A stretch of DNA of 64,000 bases from positions 119,599-183,598 of the forward strand of contig JAZQQM010000036.1 in assembly GCA_045629045.1 (NCBI GenBank). Reading direction: 5' to 3'. Under the pieces are notes generated by a model that saw nothing but the letters and a program-made list of their open reading frames with translations, did not search any database and was not told the origin of the DNA. Every line of letters begins with the position of its first letter. Position 1 is the stretch's first letter. This DNA comes from JAILLW01 sp045629045. GTDB lineage: Bacteria; Bacillota; Clostridia; Lachnospirales; Lachnospiraceae. Made by a program: the position numbers and the translations under genes. This document shows, one piece after another, positions 34,377 through 42,439 of this stretch.

Positions 34377-35270
34377 TTAATGTTTATCAACCTTTTCCTT
34401 TATTTCGGTAATTTCATTGGCAACCGCCTGCTTTACCTCTGACAGATCGCTTGCAACCGCGTTCTTTACTTCGGATAAATCGCTGGCAACCGTGTTTTTA
34501 ATTCCCACAAGTCTTTCCTTGTACGCATCAAGGTGTTCCTTAATAGAAATATTGGATACAAAAGTACCGAAGAATTTAGAAGCAATATTATGATCTTCAT
34601 TATACTTGCGGATATTTTCCTTAAGTTCTTCGTACCGGATAATAATTGCATTTTCTTTGGCATAAGCCTTAAGTTTGCCTGCAACATTAAATGAATATGC
34701 AAGGTCTGTAAGAAGTACTCCGAAATAAATTCCTATAAAGAAAATAAAACCCACATTATCATAGAGCCAAAGCACCATCTTAACTATATAGGGCTGAATC
34801 AAGAAATAATAAACTGCCCCAAGTACTGTCCATAAAAATGAAAACAGCGGGCAGATAATTCCCTGAATATTTCCTCTGTTACCGGAATAATCCCAGAGTT
34901 TAATATTCATACGCTTTATAAAAATGATGCCTGCAATATATTCAATGAGAGTCATCATTACTCCCATTATAATAATCGAAACAACAACCCGCTGCCAGGT
35001 AGGTTCAACCCACACTCCGTTACCTATTGACGGTACAAGAGAAAGGCCGAACAAAGCGACATTCCCGAAACCGTAAATCGGTAAGCACGGGCCTACCAAA
35101 AAGCCGGGATTAATCCACTTTCGTTCCGGATTTGTATCTGAAATAAATCGTCTAAAAAGCACCTCCAGGCACCAACCAAGAATACTTCCAAAGCCAAACA
35201 AAAATACAACTATTACAAATATTCTCTCCCAACGGGCTATTCCGCCCATCATATCACCGAATTCAAACAT
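34377..35270 (-). CDS. CmpB-like (PF06541-type) membrane protein with C-terminal coiled repeats
   Basis: The protein has about four or five membrane helices in its first 170 residues, with the family pattern FGSILGWCLEVLFRRF and NPGFLVGPCLPIYGFGN. The C-terminal part is soluble. It ends with three imperfect 11-12-residue repeats of the type TVASDLSEVKN / AVASDLSEVKQ / AVANEITEIKE, a predicted coiled coil. The family is annotated as a possible ABC-transporter membrane component, but no ATPase is coupled here, so the function is open. The ATG at 35270 with AGGGA upstream is preferred over TTG at 35291. Confidence 0.85.
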   Translation of the reverse strand: MFEFGDMMGGIARWERIFVIVVFLFGFGSILGWCLEVLFRRFISDTNPERKWINPGFLVGPCLPIYGFGNVALFGLSLVPSIGNGVWVEPTWQRVVVSIIIMGVMMTLIEYIAGIIFIKRMNIKLWDYSGNRGNIQGIICPLFSFLWTVLGAVYYFLIQPYIVKMVLWLYDNVGFIFFIGIYFGVLLTDLAYSFNVAGKLKAYAKENAIIIRYEELKENIRKYNEDHNIASKFFGTFVSNISIKEHLDAYKERLVGIKNTVASDLSEVKNAVASDLSEVKQAVANEITEIKEKVDKH

Positions 35271-35305
35271 ATAAATTTCCCTAACTGTCAAATTACCCGG
35301 TTATT

Positions 35306-36712
35306 TTATTCCTGACCGTCCCAACAGTAAGTACATAATTTTTCCTTAGGTAATCCTACAGCCTCAATCATGTCATCAAGTCTGTTAAACGCCAAGGATG
35401 TGAAATTAAGCTTCTTGCGGATACGTTCCAACATCTCCTTATAAGAATCGGAATCCGGATCCACATAAGAAGACAAATCAACATTCTTGCCGTCACCTTC
35501 CATTTCCTTAATGGTTCTTCTGGTAATAAGTTCCATTTCAGAGCTGGAACGTGAGAAATTAAGGTATTTACAACCATACATAAGAGGCGGACAGGCAGGA
35601 CGAATATGAACTTCCTTTGCGCCGCTTTCATATAAGAATTCTGTAGTTTCACGAAGCTGTGTTCCACGTACTATAGAATCATCAATAAGCAAAAGGCTCT
35701 TGCCCTCAATCAAATCCTGTACCGGAATAAGTTTCATCTTGGCAATAAGATTACGTTGCGATTGAATAGTCGGCATAAAAGATCTGGGCCATGTAGGCGT
35801 ATACTTAATAAACGGTCTTGTAAAAGGTATACCAGACTCATTTGAATAACCAATGGCATGAGCAAGACCCGAATCCGGTACACCGGATATGGAATCAGGC
35901 TTGATATTATCCCTTTTGGCCATTAATGCACCACAGTTGTTTCGCATCTTCTCGACACTGATACCTTCGTAGGAGCTGCTGGGATATCCGTAGTAAATCC
36001 ATAAGAAAGCACAAATTTTCATATCTTTGCCCGGAGCAACCAATGTTCTTGCCTCTTCAGGAGTTATAACGGCAATTTCGCCGGGGCCTAATTCACGTTC
36101 GTGCTTATATCCTAAATTAAGATACGCAAAGGACTCAAAAGATAAACAGTAGCCGTCTTCCTTGTGGCCTATGGAAATAGGTGTTCTTCCCATCTTATCT
36201 CTGGCCGCATAAATCCCCATCGGTGTAAGAATGGCGATGGACATAGAACCGTCTATAATCTGCTGGGCGTATTGAATTCCCTCTATTAAATTACCTCTTT
36301 GATTGATAATTGCCGCAACAAGTTCAGTTGCATTAATATCACCACCCGACATTTCAAGGAAATGTGAATGTCCGGTGTTAAATATCTGCTGAACAATAGC
36401 ATCAAGATTATTTATTTTACCTACGGTCATAATTGCGTAAGTACCGTGATGGGAACGAACCAAAAGAGGTTGTGGCTCGTAATCTGAAATACAACCGATA
36501 CCAAGATTACCGGTCATTTCGTTGACATCCTTGTCAAATTTAGTTCTGAAAGGAGAATTTTCAATATTATGAATGGCTCTTTCAAACCCTGCCTCCTTAT
36601 TGTACACAGCCATACCGGCTCTACGTGTACCTAAGTGAGAATGATAGTCTGTTCCGAAGAACAAATCAAAAACACAATCCTTCTTAGACGCTACGCCAAA
36701 AAATCCACCCAT
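35306..36712 (-). CDS. PurF-like amidophosphoribosyltransferase homologue lacking the glutaminase nucleophile
   Basis: The 468-residue protein follows PurF along its length. It has an Ntn-type N-terminal domain (YHSHLGTRRAGMAVYN, MTGNLGIGCISDY), the PRPP-binding motif LLLIDDSIVRGTQL (near residues 340-355), and the C-terminal CTYC pair that ligates the 4Fe-4S cluster in Bacillus-type PurF. True PurF begins Met-Cys-Gly and uses Cys as the amidase nucleophile after Met removal. Here residues 1-6 are MGGFFG, with no Cys at position 2. Glutamine hydrolysis is therefore unlikely; the enzyme may use ammonia, have another acceptor, or be regulatory. Paralogues with this N-terminus occur in other Clostridia. 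It starts 28 bases after the ABC ATPase gene. Confidence 0.88.
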   Translation of the reverse strand: MGGFFGVASKKDCVFDLFFGTDYHSHLGTRRAGMAVYNKEAGFERAIHNIENSPFRTKFDKDVNEMTGNLGIGCISDYEPQPLLVRSHHGTYAIMTVGKINNLDAIVQQIFNTGHSHFLEMSGGDINATELVAAIINQRGNLIEGIQYAQQIIDGSMSIAILTPMGIYAARDKMGRTPISIGHKEDGYCLSFESFAYLNLGYKHERELGPGEIAVITPEEARTLVAPGKDMKICAFLWIYYGYPSSSYEGISVEKMRNNCGALMAKRDNIKPDSISGVPDSGLAHAIGYSNESGIPFTRPFIKYTPTWPRSFMPTIQSQRNLIAKMKLIPVQDLIEGKSLLLIDDSIVRGTQLRETTEFLYESGAKEVHIRPACPPLMYGCKYLNFSRSSSEMELITRRTIKEMEGDGKNVDLSSYVDPDSDSYKEMLERIRKKLNFTSLAFNRLDDMIEAVGLPKEKLCTYCWDGQE

Positions 36713-36740
36713 GATTAAACTCCTTATAAATCATTTATAG

Positions 36741-37496
36741 TTAGGCATTAAATTTGCCAATAAATTCCTGCAGACGGGCATTATCGGAATTAAACAGTTC
36801 CTCCGGACTTCCCTGGGCCTGAATAAATCCATGCTCCATAAAAATAATTCTGTCGGAAACTTCACGTGCGAACTGCATCTCGTGAGTTACTATTATCATT
36901 GTCATATGCTGCGCTGCCAATTCTTTGATAACACGTAATACCTCTGCGGTAAGTTCGGGATCCAAGGCCGAAGTCGGTTCGTCAAAAAACAAAATCTTCG
37001 GTTCCTTGGCCAAAGCTCTTGCAATTGATACTCTTTGTTGCTGCCCTCCCGAAAGTTCACAGGGATATGAATTTTCCTTACCTTCAAGTCCCAAATTTTC
37101 AAGCAGGGCTTTTGCCTTTTTAAGTGCCTGTTCCTTGGGTACCCTGTCAGTGCAGCAGGGGGCTTCGGTTATATTTTTCATTACCGAATAATGCGGGAAT
37201 AAATTAAAATTTTGGAACACAAGTCCGAAATATTTGCGTACTTTTCGCAAATCATTTTTGGAAGCGTAATGAACTTTGCCATCAATTTCCCTACAGGCTT
37301 CCATATCCAAATACTTAAGGCTTCCGCCGTCCATTTTCTCAAGTAAAGTAGCACATCGAAGCAAGGTTGATTTGCCCGAGCCCGAAGGTCCGATAATCGA
37401 AACCACTTCACCTTCGTTAACCGACAGGGATATTCCCTTAAGAACATCAAGAGTCCCGAAGGATTTTTTCATATCTTTTATTTCAAGTAAAGTCAT
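36741..37496 (-). CDS. Polar amino-acid ABC transporter ATP-binding protein
   Basis: The 251-residue protein has Walker A GPSGSGKSTLLRC (about residues 35-47), signature LSGGQQQRVSIARAL, Walker B ILFFDEPTSALD and the switch motif IIVTHEMQFA. This is the GlnQ/HisP type. A 20-residue insertion after Walker A (KYLDMEACREIDGKVHYASK region) is longer than usual. It is the last gene of the three-gene importer (binding protein, permease, ATPase) and starts 14 bases after the permease. Confidence 0.95.
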   Translation of the reverse strand: MTLLEIKDMKKSFGTLDVLKGISLSVNEGEVVSIIGPSGSGKSTLLRCATLLEKMDGGSLKYLDMEACREIDGKVHYASKNDLRKVRKYFGLVFQNFNLFPHYSVMKNITEAPCCTDRVPKEQALKKAKALLENLGLEGKENSYPCELSGGQQQRVSIARALAKEPKILFFDEPTSALDPELTAEVLRVIKELAAQHMTMIIVTHEMQFAREVSDRIIFMEHGFIQAQGSPEELFNSDNARLQEFIGKFNA

Positions 37497-37510
37497 ATCC
37501 TTCGAACCTC

Positions 37511-38158
37511 CTACTTATAATAATCAAGTTTCTTTTCAATCCGTTCCATACCGACGGCAACCAGGAAATTGAATACATAATAGAACAATCCTGCTACCAT
37601 AAGTGGGATTATCGAAGCCTCCTTGGCTGCAATCTGCTTGGCAATCGTAAACATTTCGGCCTGAGCCAAAACAAACGCCAAGGAAGTATCCTTAACAAGG
37701 GTAATTACTTCATTTGTAACCGAAGGCAGTATTCTCTTTATAACCTGTGGAAGAATAATTTTAAAGAAAGTCTGGGCTTTGGTAAATCCAAGGACCTCGG
37801 CAGCTTCATACTGTCCTTTGGGCATAGATTCAATTCCGCCCCTGTAAATTTCAGCAAAATATGCAGCGTAATTAACTGCAAACGCAATAATTATTGCCGG
37901 AAATCTGTATCCGTTTATTGACCATCCAAAAATATAATATGGTGCAAAATACACCACAATTAATTGGAGCATAAGCGGAGTACCGCGCATTATGGAAATA
38001 TAGAATTTGATAATACCGCGAACAATCCCATTCTTTGACATACGTCCGAATGCGACCAATAATCCCAGAGGTAAAGACAGAAGTAGCGTCAGTAGGAAAA
38101 TACCTACCGACACTACCATTCCTTGACCTAATTGTTGCAGCATAACGCTAAAAGACAT
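37511..38158 (-). CDS. Polar amino-acid ABC transporter permease
   Basis: The 215-residue protein is a HisM/GlnP type permease with five predicted helices and the EAA loop GGIESMPKGQYEAAEVLG near residues 107-124. It begins 2 bases after the binding-protein gene. A single permease implies a homodimeric channel. Confidence 0.95.
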   Translation of the reverse strand: MSFSVMLQQLGQGMVVSVGIFLLTLLLSLPLGLLVAFGRMSKNGIVRGIIKFYISIMRGTPLMLQLIVVYFAPYYIFGWSINGYRFPAIIIAFAVNYAAYFAEIYRGGIESMPKGQYEAAEVLGFTKAQTFFKIILPQVIKRILPSVTNEVITLVKDTSLAFVLAQAEMFTIAKQIAAKEASIIPLMVAGLFYYVFNFLVAVGMERIEKKLDYYK

Positions 38159-38160
38159 TA

Positions 38161-38997
38161 TTATTTACCTAAACAAACCGAATCAGTTAATTCATATTTT
38201 TCTGCTACTTTCATAAGAGTTCCGTCAGCAGCCATCTCAAGTAACACTGCTTCAACTTCATCCTTAAGTGCATCGTTTCCCTTAAGGAATCCGATACCGT
38301 ACTGCTCTGTAGCAAGCTTCTCATCCAAAATTACATAGCCATCACCACGTTCTTTAATCTGGTAATCGGCAACGCCCTTATCAATAGCTACAGCATCTGT
38401 AGCACCTGCTTCAAGATCCATAAAAGCTGTATTGTAATCGGCATACTGAATCATATCACCGAATGTCTCGGCTAAAGAAGCAGCATCACCTTCCAAAGCA
38501 GCAAGTGCCGAAGAATCCTTCTGTACACCTACAATCTTGCCGGCCAAATCAGCCTGTGTGGCAATTCCGGAATCAGCCTTAACTACAAATACCTGGCTGT
38601 TATCAATATAGGGAACTGACCATGTATATGCATCCTCACGTCCCTGAATAGTAAAACCGTTCCAAATACAGTCAATTGAACCTGAAGATAATTCCATATC
38701 CTTTGAATCCCAGTCAACAGGCTGCTTAACAAGCTCCCAGCCCTTTCTTGCGCAAACTTCTTCGGCAAGTTCAAGGTCAAAACCTGTATATTCACCGTTG
38801 TCATCCATAAATCCGAAAGGCGGGAACTCCGCATCAAAACCTACGACGAACTTGGTTCTTGCTGCATCTGCAGAAGCTTCTGTTGCTGCTTCGTCTGTAG
38901 CTGCCTGTGCATTTGAAGATGTGTCGGTTGAACCGCATCCTATTAACATTGTCATTGACATTGCAACAACAAGCATTACGCTTAATAACTTTTTCAT
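38161..38997 (-). CDS. Family 3 solute-binding lipoprotein for polar amino acids
   Basis: The 278-residue protein has a lipobox (LIGC, Cys near residue 21), an Ala/Thr/Ser-rich linker, and the family 3 binding fold: VVGFDAEFPPFGFMDDNGEYTGFDLELAE, then DCIWNGFTI and GVQKDSSALAALEG. It is lipid-anchored outside the membrane and delivers an amino acid (perhaps basic or cystine-like; the ligand is not determinable). Its own promoter lies at 39063-39091 and the start follows AAGGAG. Confidence 0.95.
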   Translation of the reverse strand: MKKLLSVMLVVAMSMTMLIGCGSTDTSSNAQAATDEAATEASADAARTKFVVGFDAEFPPFGFMDDNGEYTGFDLELAEEVCARKGWELVKQPVDWDSKDMELSSGSIDCIWNGFTIQGREDAYTWSVPYIDNSQVFVVKADSGIATQADLAGKIVGVQKDSSALAALEGDAASLAETFGDMIQYADYNTAFMDLEAGATDAVAIDKGVADYQIKERGDGYVILDEKLATEQYGIGFLKGNDALKDEVEAVLLEMAADGTLMKVAEKYELTDSVCLGK

Positions 38998-39062
38998 AAA
39001 ATTCTCCTTAAAATTAATATAAATTTATTTCTCTACCTTGCTAAAGCAAGATGAACAAACAT

Positions 39063-39091
39063 ACTCTATCAAAGGAATAAATAATCGTCAA
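39063..39091 (-). promoter_or_regulatory. Promoter of the amino-acid importer
   Basis: TTGACG (39086-39091), a 17-bp spacer and TAGAGT (39063-39068) lie about 70 bases upstream of the binding-protein start. A small CTTGCT/AGCAAG hairpin sits between promoter and gene. Confidence 0.55.
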
Positions 39092-39097
39092 TATCTT

Positions 39098-40300
39098 TTA
39101 CCTGTAATCCTCTTCATATTCGGAAACAATATCCAGAATTTCTTTGGCATATCTTGGATATTTGTCCACCAGGTCTTTAATCTCATCCTGAGCCTTACCT
39201 GCAACTACTTCCTTATTATAGTCCATACGTCTCCTGAGTGACTGACGCTGAATAATAAGCTTATGGCGAATCTCAACCATTTCTTTCTTATCAAGAATAG
39301 CCTCTGTCTGATGAAGCCAAAGCATAGGATCCTTAACCTGATATCTTCTAAGTTCATGAAGCAATTCCTTCTCACACTTATCAAGTTCTTCCTCTGCTTC
39401 TTCGTATCTTATGCGTTCTTCACGTTCTTCAAGGAAATCGTTGTAATCCTTGCCCAGTTCTTTGGCTGAATTAACACCGTATTTAACATACAGATAATCA
39501 AGAAGATTTGTATTATTAACATACCTTATTTTTACGGTGTTCTGTAATCTTATCAGTCGACCTATACCGTTTTCGACACTTCGAAGTTCCTTCTTAGAAT
39601 CATTATGGCGAACGAAAATCATAGTGATTCCTATGGCACCCGCAAGAGTTGCCGACAGATATCCTATGGCTGTATCCATATCAAAAGCGTATTGTAAGAT
39701 CACAAGAATAACAACGCATATAACTACGGCAGCTGCACAAATAATAGACATTGAACGACAATCGTTCAAAACATTATGCAGTTCACTCTTTCTGTAAAAA
39801 TATGCCTGCTTTTCGTTTTCCAGTTTCTTTAAGTCCCTTTTGATAAGCAGCTGATAATTCTCTGTCTCGGAAAGCTTCTCATAGCCCTCCTGCAGTTCCG
39901 CTTCCATACGTTCCATTTGGCGGTACTTCATCTCGTCCATATGAACCGTACGCTTAAGATATCCGGACTGTTTTTCCTTAAGATTCTGAATCTGACGTGC
40001 ATAGCCTTGAATCAGTTCCCTTTCTTCATCCGGAAGAGCCTCGATTTCTTCCATATCCTTAAGCTTGGAAGTGACAATATTATACTCAGCCTGAAGAGTA
40101 TCAACTTCCCTTGAAGCCTCGGCGATTTGTTCAAGACACCCTTTAACATAATCGGTTCTGCTTTGACGATTATTGATTTTTAGGTCGTCACGATCATAAA
40201 CCACTTCGTTCCAGGCATCTACCTGTTCCCAGTCCTCAAGGTCGTACAAAGGATCTTCTATTTTCTTTTTCCATGCAAAAAATCTTTTAAATAATCCCAT
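39098..40300 (-). CDS. Coiled-coil membrane protein of the DUF5717 operon
   Basis: The 400-residue protein has a long helical N-terminal half (about 55-180, rich in Glu, Lys and Gln, predicted coiled coil). Two membrane helices follow near residues 185-230 (MSIICAAAVVICVVILVIL and YLSATLAGAIGITMIFV), then a second charged helical region to the end. I do not recognise a named family. Its start overlaps the preceding stop by one base (TAATG), so it is translated together with the TPR-like, DUF5716 and DUF5717 genes. As the only membrane protein of the group it could anchor the others at the membrane. Confidence 0.75.
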   Translation of the reverse strand: MGLFKRFFAWKKKIEDPLYDLEDWEQVDAWNEVVYDRDDLKINNRQSRTDYVKGCLEQIAEASREVDTLQAEYNIVTSKLKDMEEIEALPDEERELIQGYARQIQNLKEKQSGYLKRTVHMDEMKYRQMERMEAELQEGYEKLSETENYQLLIKRDLKKLENEKQAYFYRKSELHNVLNDCRSMSIICAAAVVICVVILVILQYAFDMDTAIGYLSATLAGAIGITMIFVRHNDSKKELRSVENGIGRLIRLQNTVKIRYVNNTNLLDYLYVKYGVNSAKELGKDYNDFLEEREERIRYEEAEEELDKCEKELLHELRRYQVKDPMLWLHQTEAILDKKEMVEIRHKLIIQRQSLRRRMDYNKEVVAGKAQDEIKDLVDKYPRYAKEILDIVSEYEEDYR

Positions 40301-41133
40301 TAATCCATTACCATATCGATATATTGCTCTTTTAATCCCAGTATCAGTTTATCAACTTCGTCATAATACAATGAGACATTTCCTTCATCCTTTAATCCGA
40401 TAATGCTCTCGAGCTCATTTTGTTCTTCGGAAAGTTCATATGCATTAAGTATCTTGTTCATTCTGGCTTCAAGTGCCAAAGAAGCATCTTTATATTCTTT
40501 GTTATCGGCAATAAAGGAAAGATACTTTTCATCACTAAGATACATTCTAAGACAGGTTAAGAACTGAAATGCACTGTCAATCAGTCCCGTCATCTCATAA
40601 GAACGCCTAAAGTACTTAGCTGCCACGTCAAACATATAAAGGTTGGCGTATGCATAACCTATATTATGAAACACTACCGGCTTAAGTGCAGACTCAACAT
40701 CCGGAAGTACCGCAAGCAATCCGTCGTATTCTTCAATGGCAGATTCAAACTTTCTGTTACGAAGATAGTAATCCGCCTGATTCTTCTTTCGTTCGAACTC
40801 ACTTAGACCGCTGTTGCTTGTCAATGTTTCGTTAATTACCGCAATTTCATCTTCATCACAATAATTGGCATAATGAAGAATTGTACCAATGAATTCAGTA
40901 AGAGAAGAGCCCTTACGTAAATACACCTCAAGCATTCCCGCAAGCTCCTTAAGGTCGCACTCCTCATCCAGCCATCTTATTATATCTTTGCTCATGATAT
41001 CCTGTGTAATAACAAAAGGATTAAGTGCAAAAAGATAGCACAGTTCCTCAATGCAGTATACGTTCATACATACAGTGTTAAGATAATATGGAGTTGTAGC
41101 ATACTTGCCTGTGCAAACTAAAAGATTTCCCAT
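40300..41133 (-). CDS. TPR-like protein of the DUF5717 operon
   Basis: The protein of about 277 residues is wholly helical, with a TPR-like core near residues 125-195 (NRKFESAIEEYDGLLAVLPD, VFHNIGYAYANLYMFDVAAKYF). No catalytic motif is seen. An ATG at 41133 that overlaps the DUF5716 stop by one base (TAATG) is preferred, matching the next junction. A TTG at 41157 would be 8 codons longer and has a GGAAGAG nearby, so it cannot be excluded. It probably mediates protein contacts in the complex made by this operon. Confidence 0.75.
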   Translation of the reverse strand: MGNLLVCTGKYATTPYYLNTVCMNVYCIEELCYLFALNPFVITQDIMSKDIIRWLDEECDLKELAGMLEVYLRKGSSLTEFIGTILHYANYCDEDEIAVINETLTSNSGLSEFERKKNQADYYLRNRKFESAIEEYDGLLAVLPDVESALKPVVFHNIGYAYANLYMFDVAAKYFRRSYEMTGLIDSAFQFLTCLRMYLSDEKYLSFIADNKEYKDASLALEARMNKILNAYELSEEQNELESIIGLKDEGNVSLYYDEVDKLILGLKEQYIDMVMD

Positions 41134-42437
41134 TAAATTATTATACTCTGATTCCAAGCTCTTCCGCTTGACTTAATTATTTCTCCGAATCCCTTATCGG
41201 TTATTTCTATCTGCAATGTGTTTACGGAACTCATTTCAATATGAAAGCCAAGTCTTGTTGTTCCTCTGGGACGCTGGGGCAATCCGTCAAGAATCATGGG
41301 CTTTTCTATAACTCTTCCGCCGGTTAATGACGTAACGACAAGGGAGAACTCATTTCCCTCATCAAGAATCATATCAAAATCGGCCACAGCTTCATACCAG
41401 GCCGTACCGGCATCAAGAATCGCATAATAAGAATCTTCGCCTCTTCTTATGGCCTTCATACCGATATTTGACTTAATCTTATCTTCACCAAGATATACGT
41501 ATTCTTTAGCAATATCATTAGGCACCAGCTTATCATACATGGCATAGCAGGCGCCCTTACTGTAGAGGTTATTTCCCTGGAATACTCTTCTGTTGCGGCA
41601 CAAAACCTTAAGGGACTCCTTGGCCCAGCCTTCTTTGAAGCCTTCCCCCAAAAGATATACCGTTGTTATATCCTGCCCGTTATTTATATTCTCACATACA
41701 CTTTTGAATTTACTGTCAAGCTCGTTCGCAACAGGCGTTTTGGCATTTTCGTCCTCCGGCCAGTCAACACGATCAATTTGCGGATATTCTTCGGTATTAA
41801 TCACCACAACATGGGGTTTTGTGTTTACGGTGCTTTGAAATGTCATGCTTTTTAAGCTATCGTTATATTCAAAAGCAAGAACTCTGTATTCCCATAATTC
41901 CTTAGGCTGATGCAACATATAATGATAAAAGCTTTCGATATGGGAATGGTAAGTAATAACATCGCATTTAAGGCCCAACGAGCCTGCCACTCTTCCCAGG
42001 ACTTCTACCACTCTTTGATTGAGCTCATCTACCGTAAAAATGAATGCCTCTATATCCTTGGCAGCCACTGTCATGTTAAGAAGGCTGAGAGCTCGTTTTA
42101 CAAAAAGCGTAAGCAGAGCTACCGGGTCGTAGAATTCGTCTTCAACCAAAACCTCTTCACCCCGTACGGCCTTGCTAAACAAATCATCCACAAGAATGCA
42201 TCCGCTTTCCAAAGACTTAAGTGCTTCTTTGCCGTAATACCACTGCCCCACATGTGAGCGCTTGGACAATACTGTAGGTATATTATACTGCTCCGTACCT
42301 GTAACCAAAGATATGGTAGAGGGCTCTTTTTCCCCCAGATACATATAGCTTAACTGGGAATAACTGTTTCCCAGGTCAAAACCGACAACCGCTTTTCCTT
42401 TATTCAGTTTGGGATTTCCATCTTTTACCGTAATCAT
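41133..42437 (-). CDS. DUF5716-type Hsp70/actin-like ATPase
   Basis: The 434-residue protein starts like an Hsp70/actin-fold ATPase: AVVGFDLGNSYSQLSYM near residues 17-33 resembles the phosphate-1 loop (GIDLGTT). Later parts include AFIFTVDELNQRVVEVLGRV, TTVYLLGEGFKEGWAKESL and YYAILDAGTAWYEAV, consistent with connect and phosphate-2 segments. This fits the DUF5716 family, common in Lachnospiraceae and without known function. The C-terminus lacks an Hsp70 peptide-binding domain. It lies 2 bases after DUF5717 and is followed by overlapping TPR-like and coiled-coil genes. Confidence 0.82.
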   Translation of the reverse strand: MITVKDGNPKLNKGKAVVGFDLGNSYSQLSYMYLGEKEPSTISLVTGTEQYNIPTVLSKRSHVGQWYYGKEALKSLESGCILVDDLFSKAVRGEEVLVEDEFYDPVALLTLFVKRALSLLNMTVAAKDIEAFIFTVDELNQRVVEVLGRVAGSLGLKCDVITYHSHIESFYHYMLHQPKELWEYRVLAFEYNDSLKSMTFQSTVNTKPHVVVINTEEYPQIDRVDWPEDENAKTPVANELDSKFKSVCENINNGQDITTVYLLGEGFKEGWAKESLKVLCRNRRVFQGNNLYSKGACYAMYDKLVPNDIAKEYVYLGEDKIKSNIGMKAIRRGEDSYYAILDAGTAWYEAVADFDMILDEGNEFSLVVTSLTGGRVIEKPMILDGLPQRPRGTTRLGFHIEMSSVNTLQIEITDKGFGEIIKSSGRAWNQSIII

Positions 42438-42439
42438 AA

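Noticed and set aside
39030..39060. Terminator before the amino-acid importer (CTTGCT/AGCAAG)
   Set aside because: The stem is only 6 bp, lies downstream of the promoter and has no T-run.
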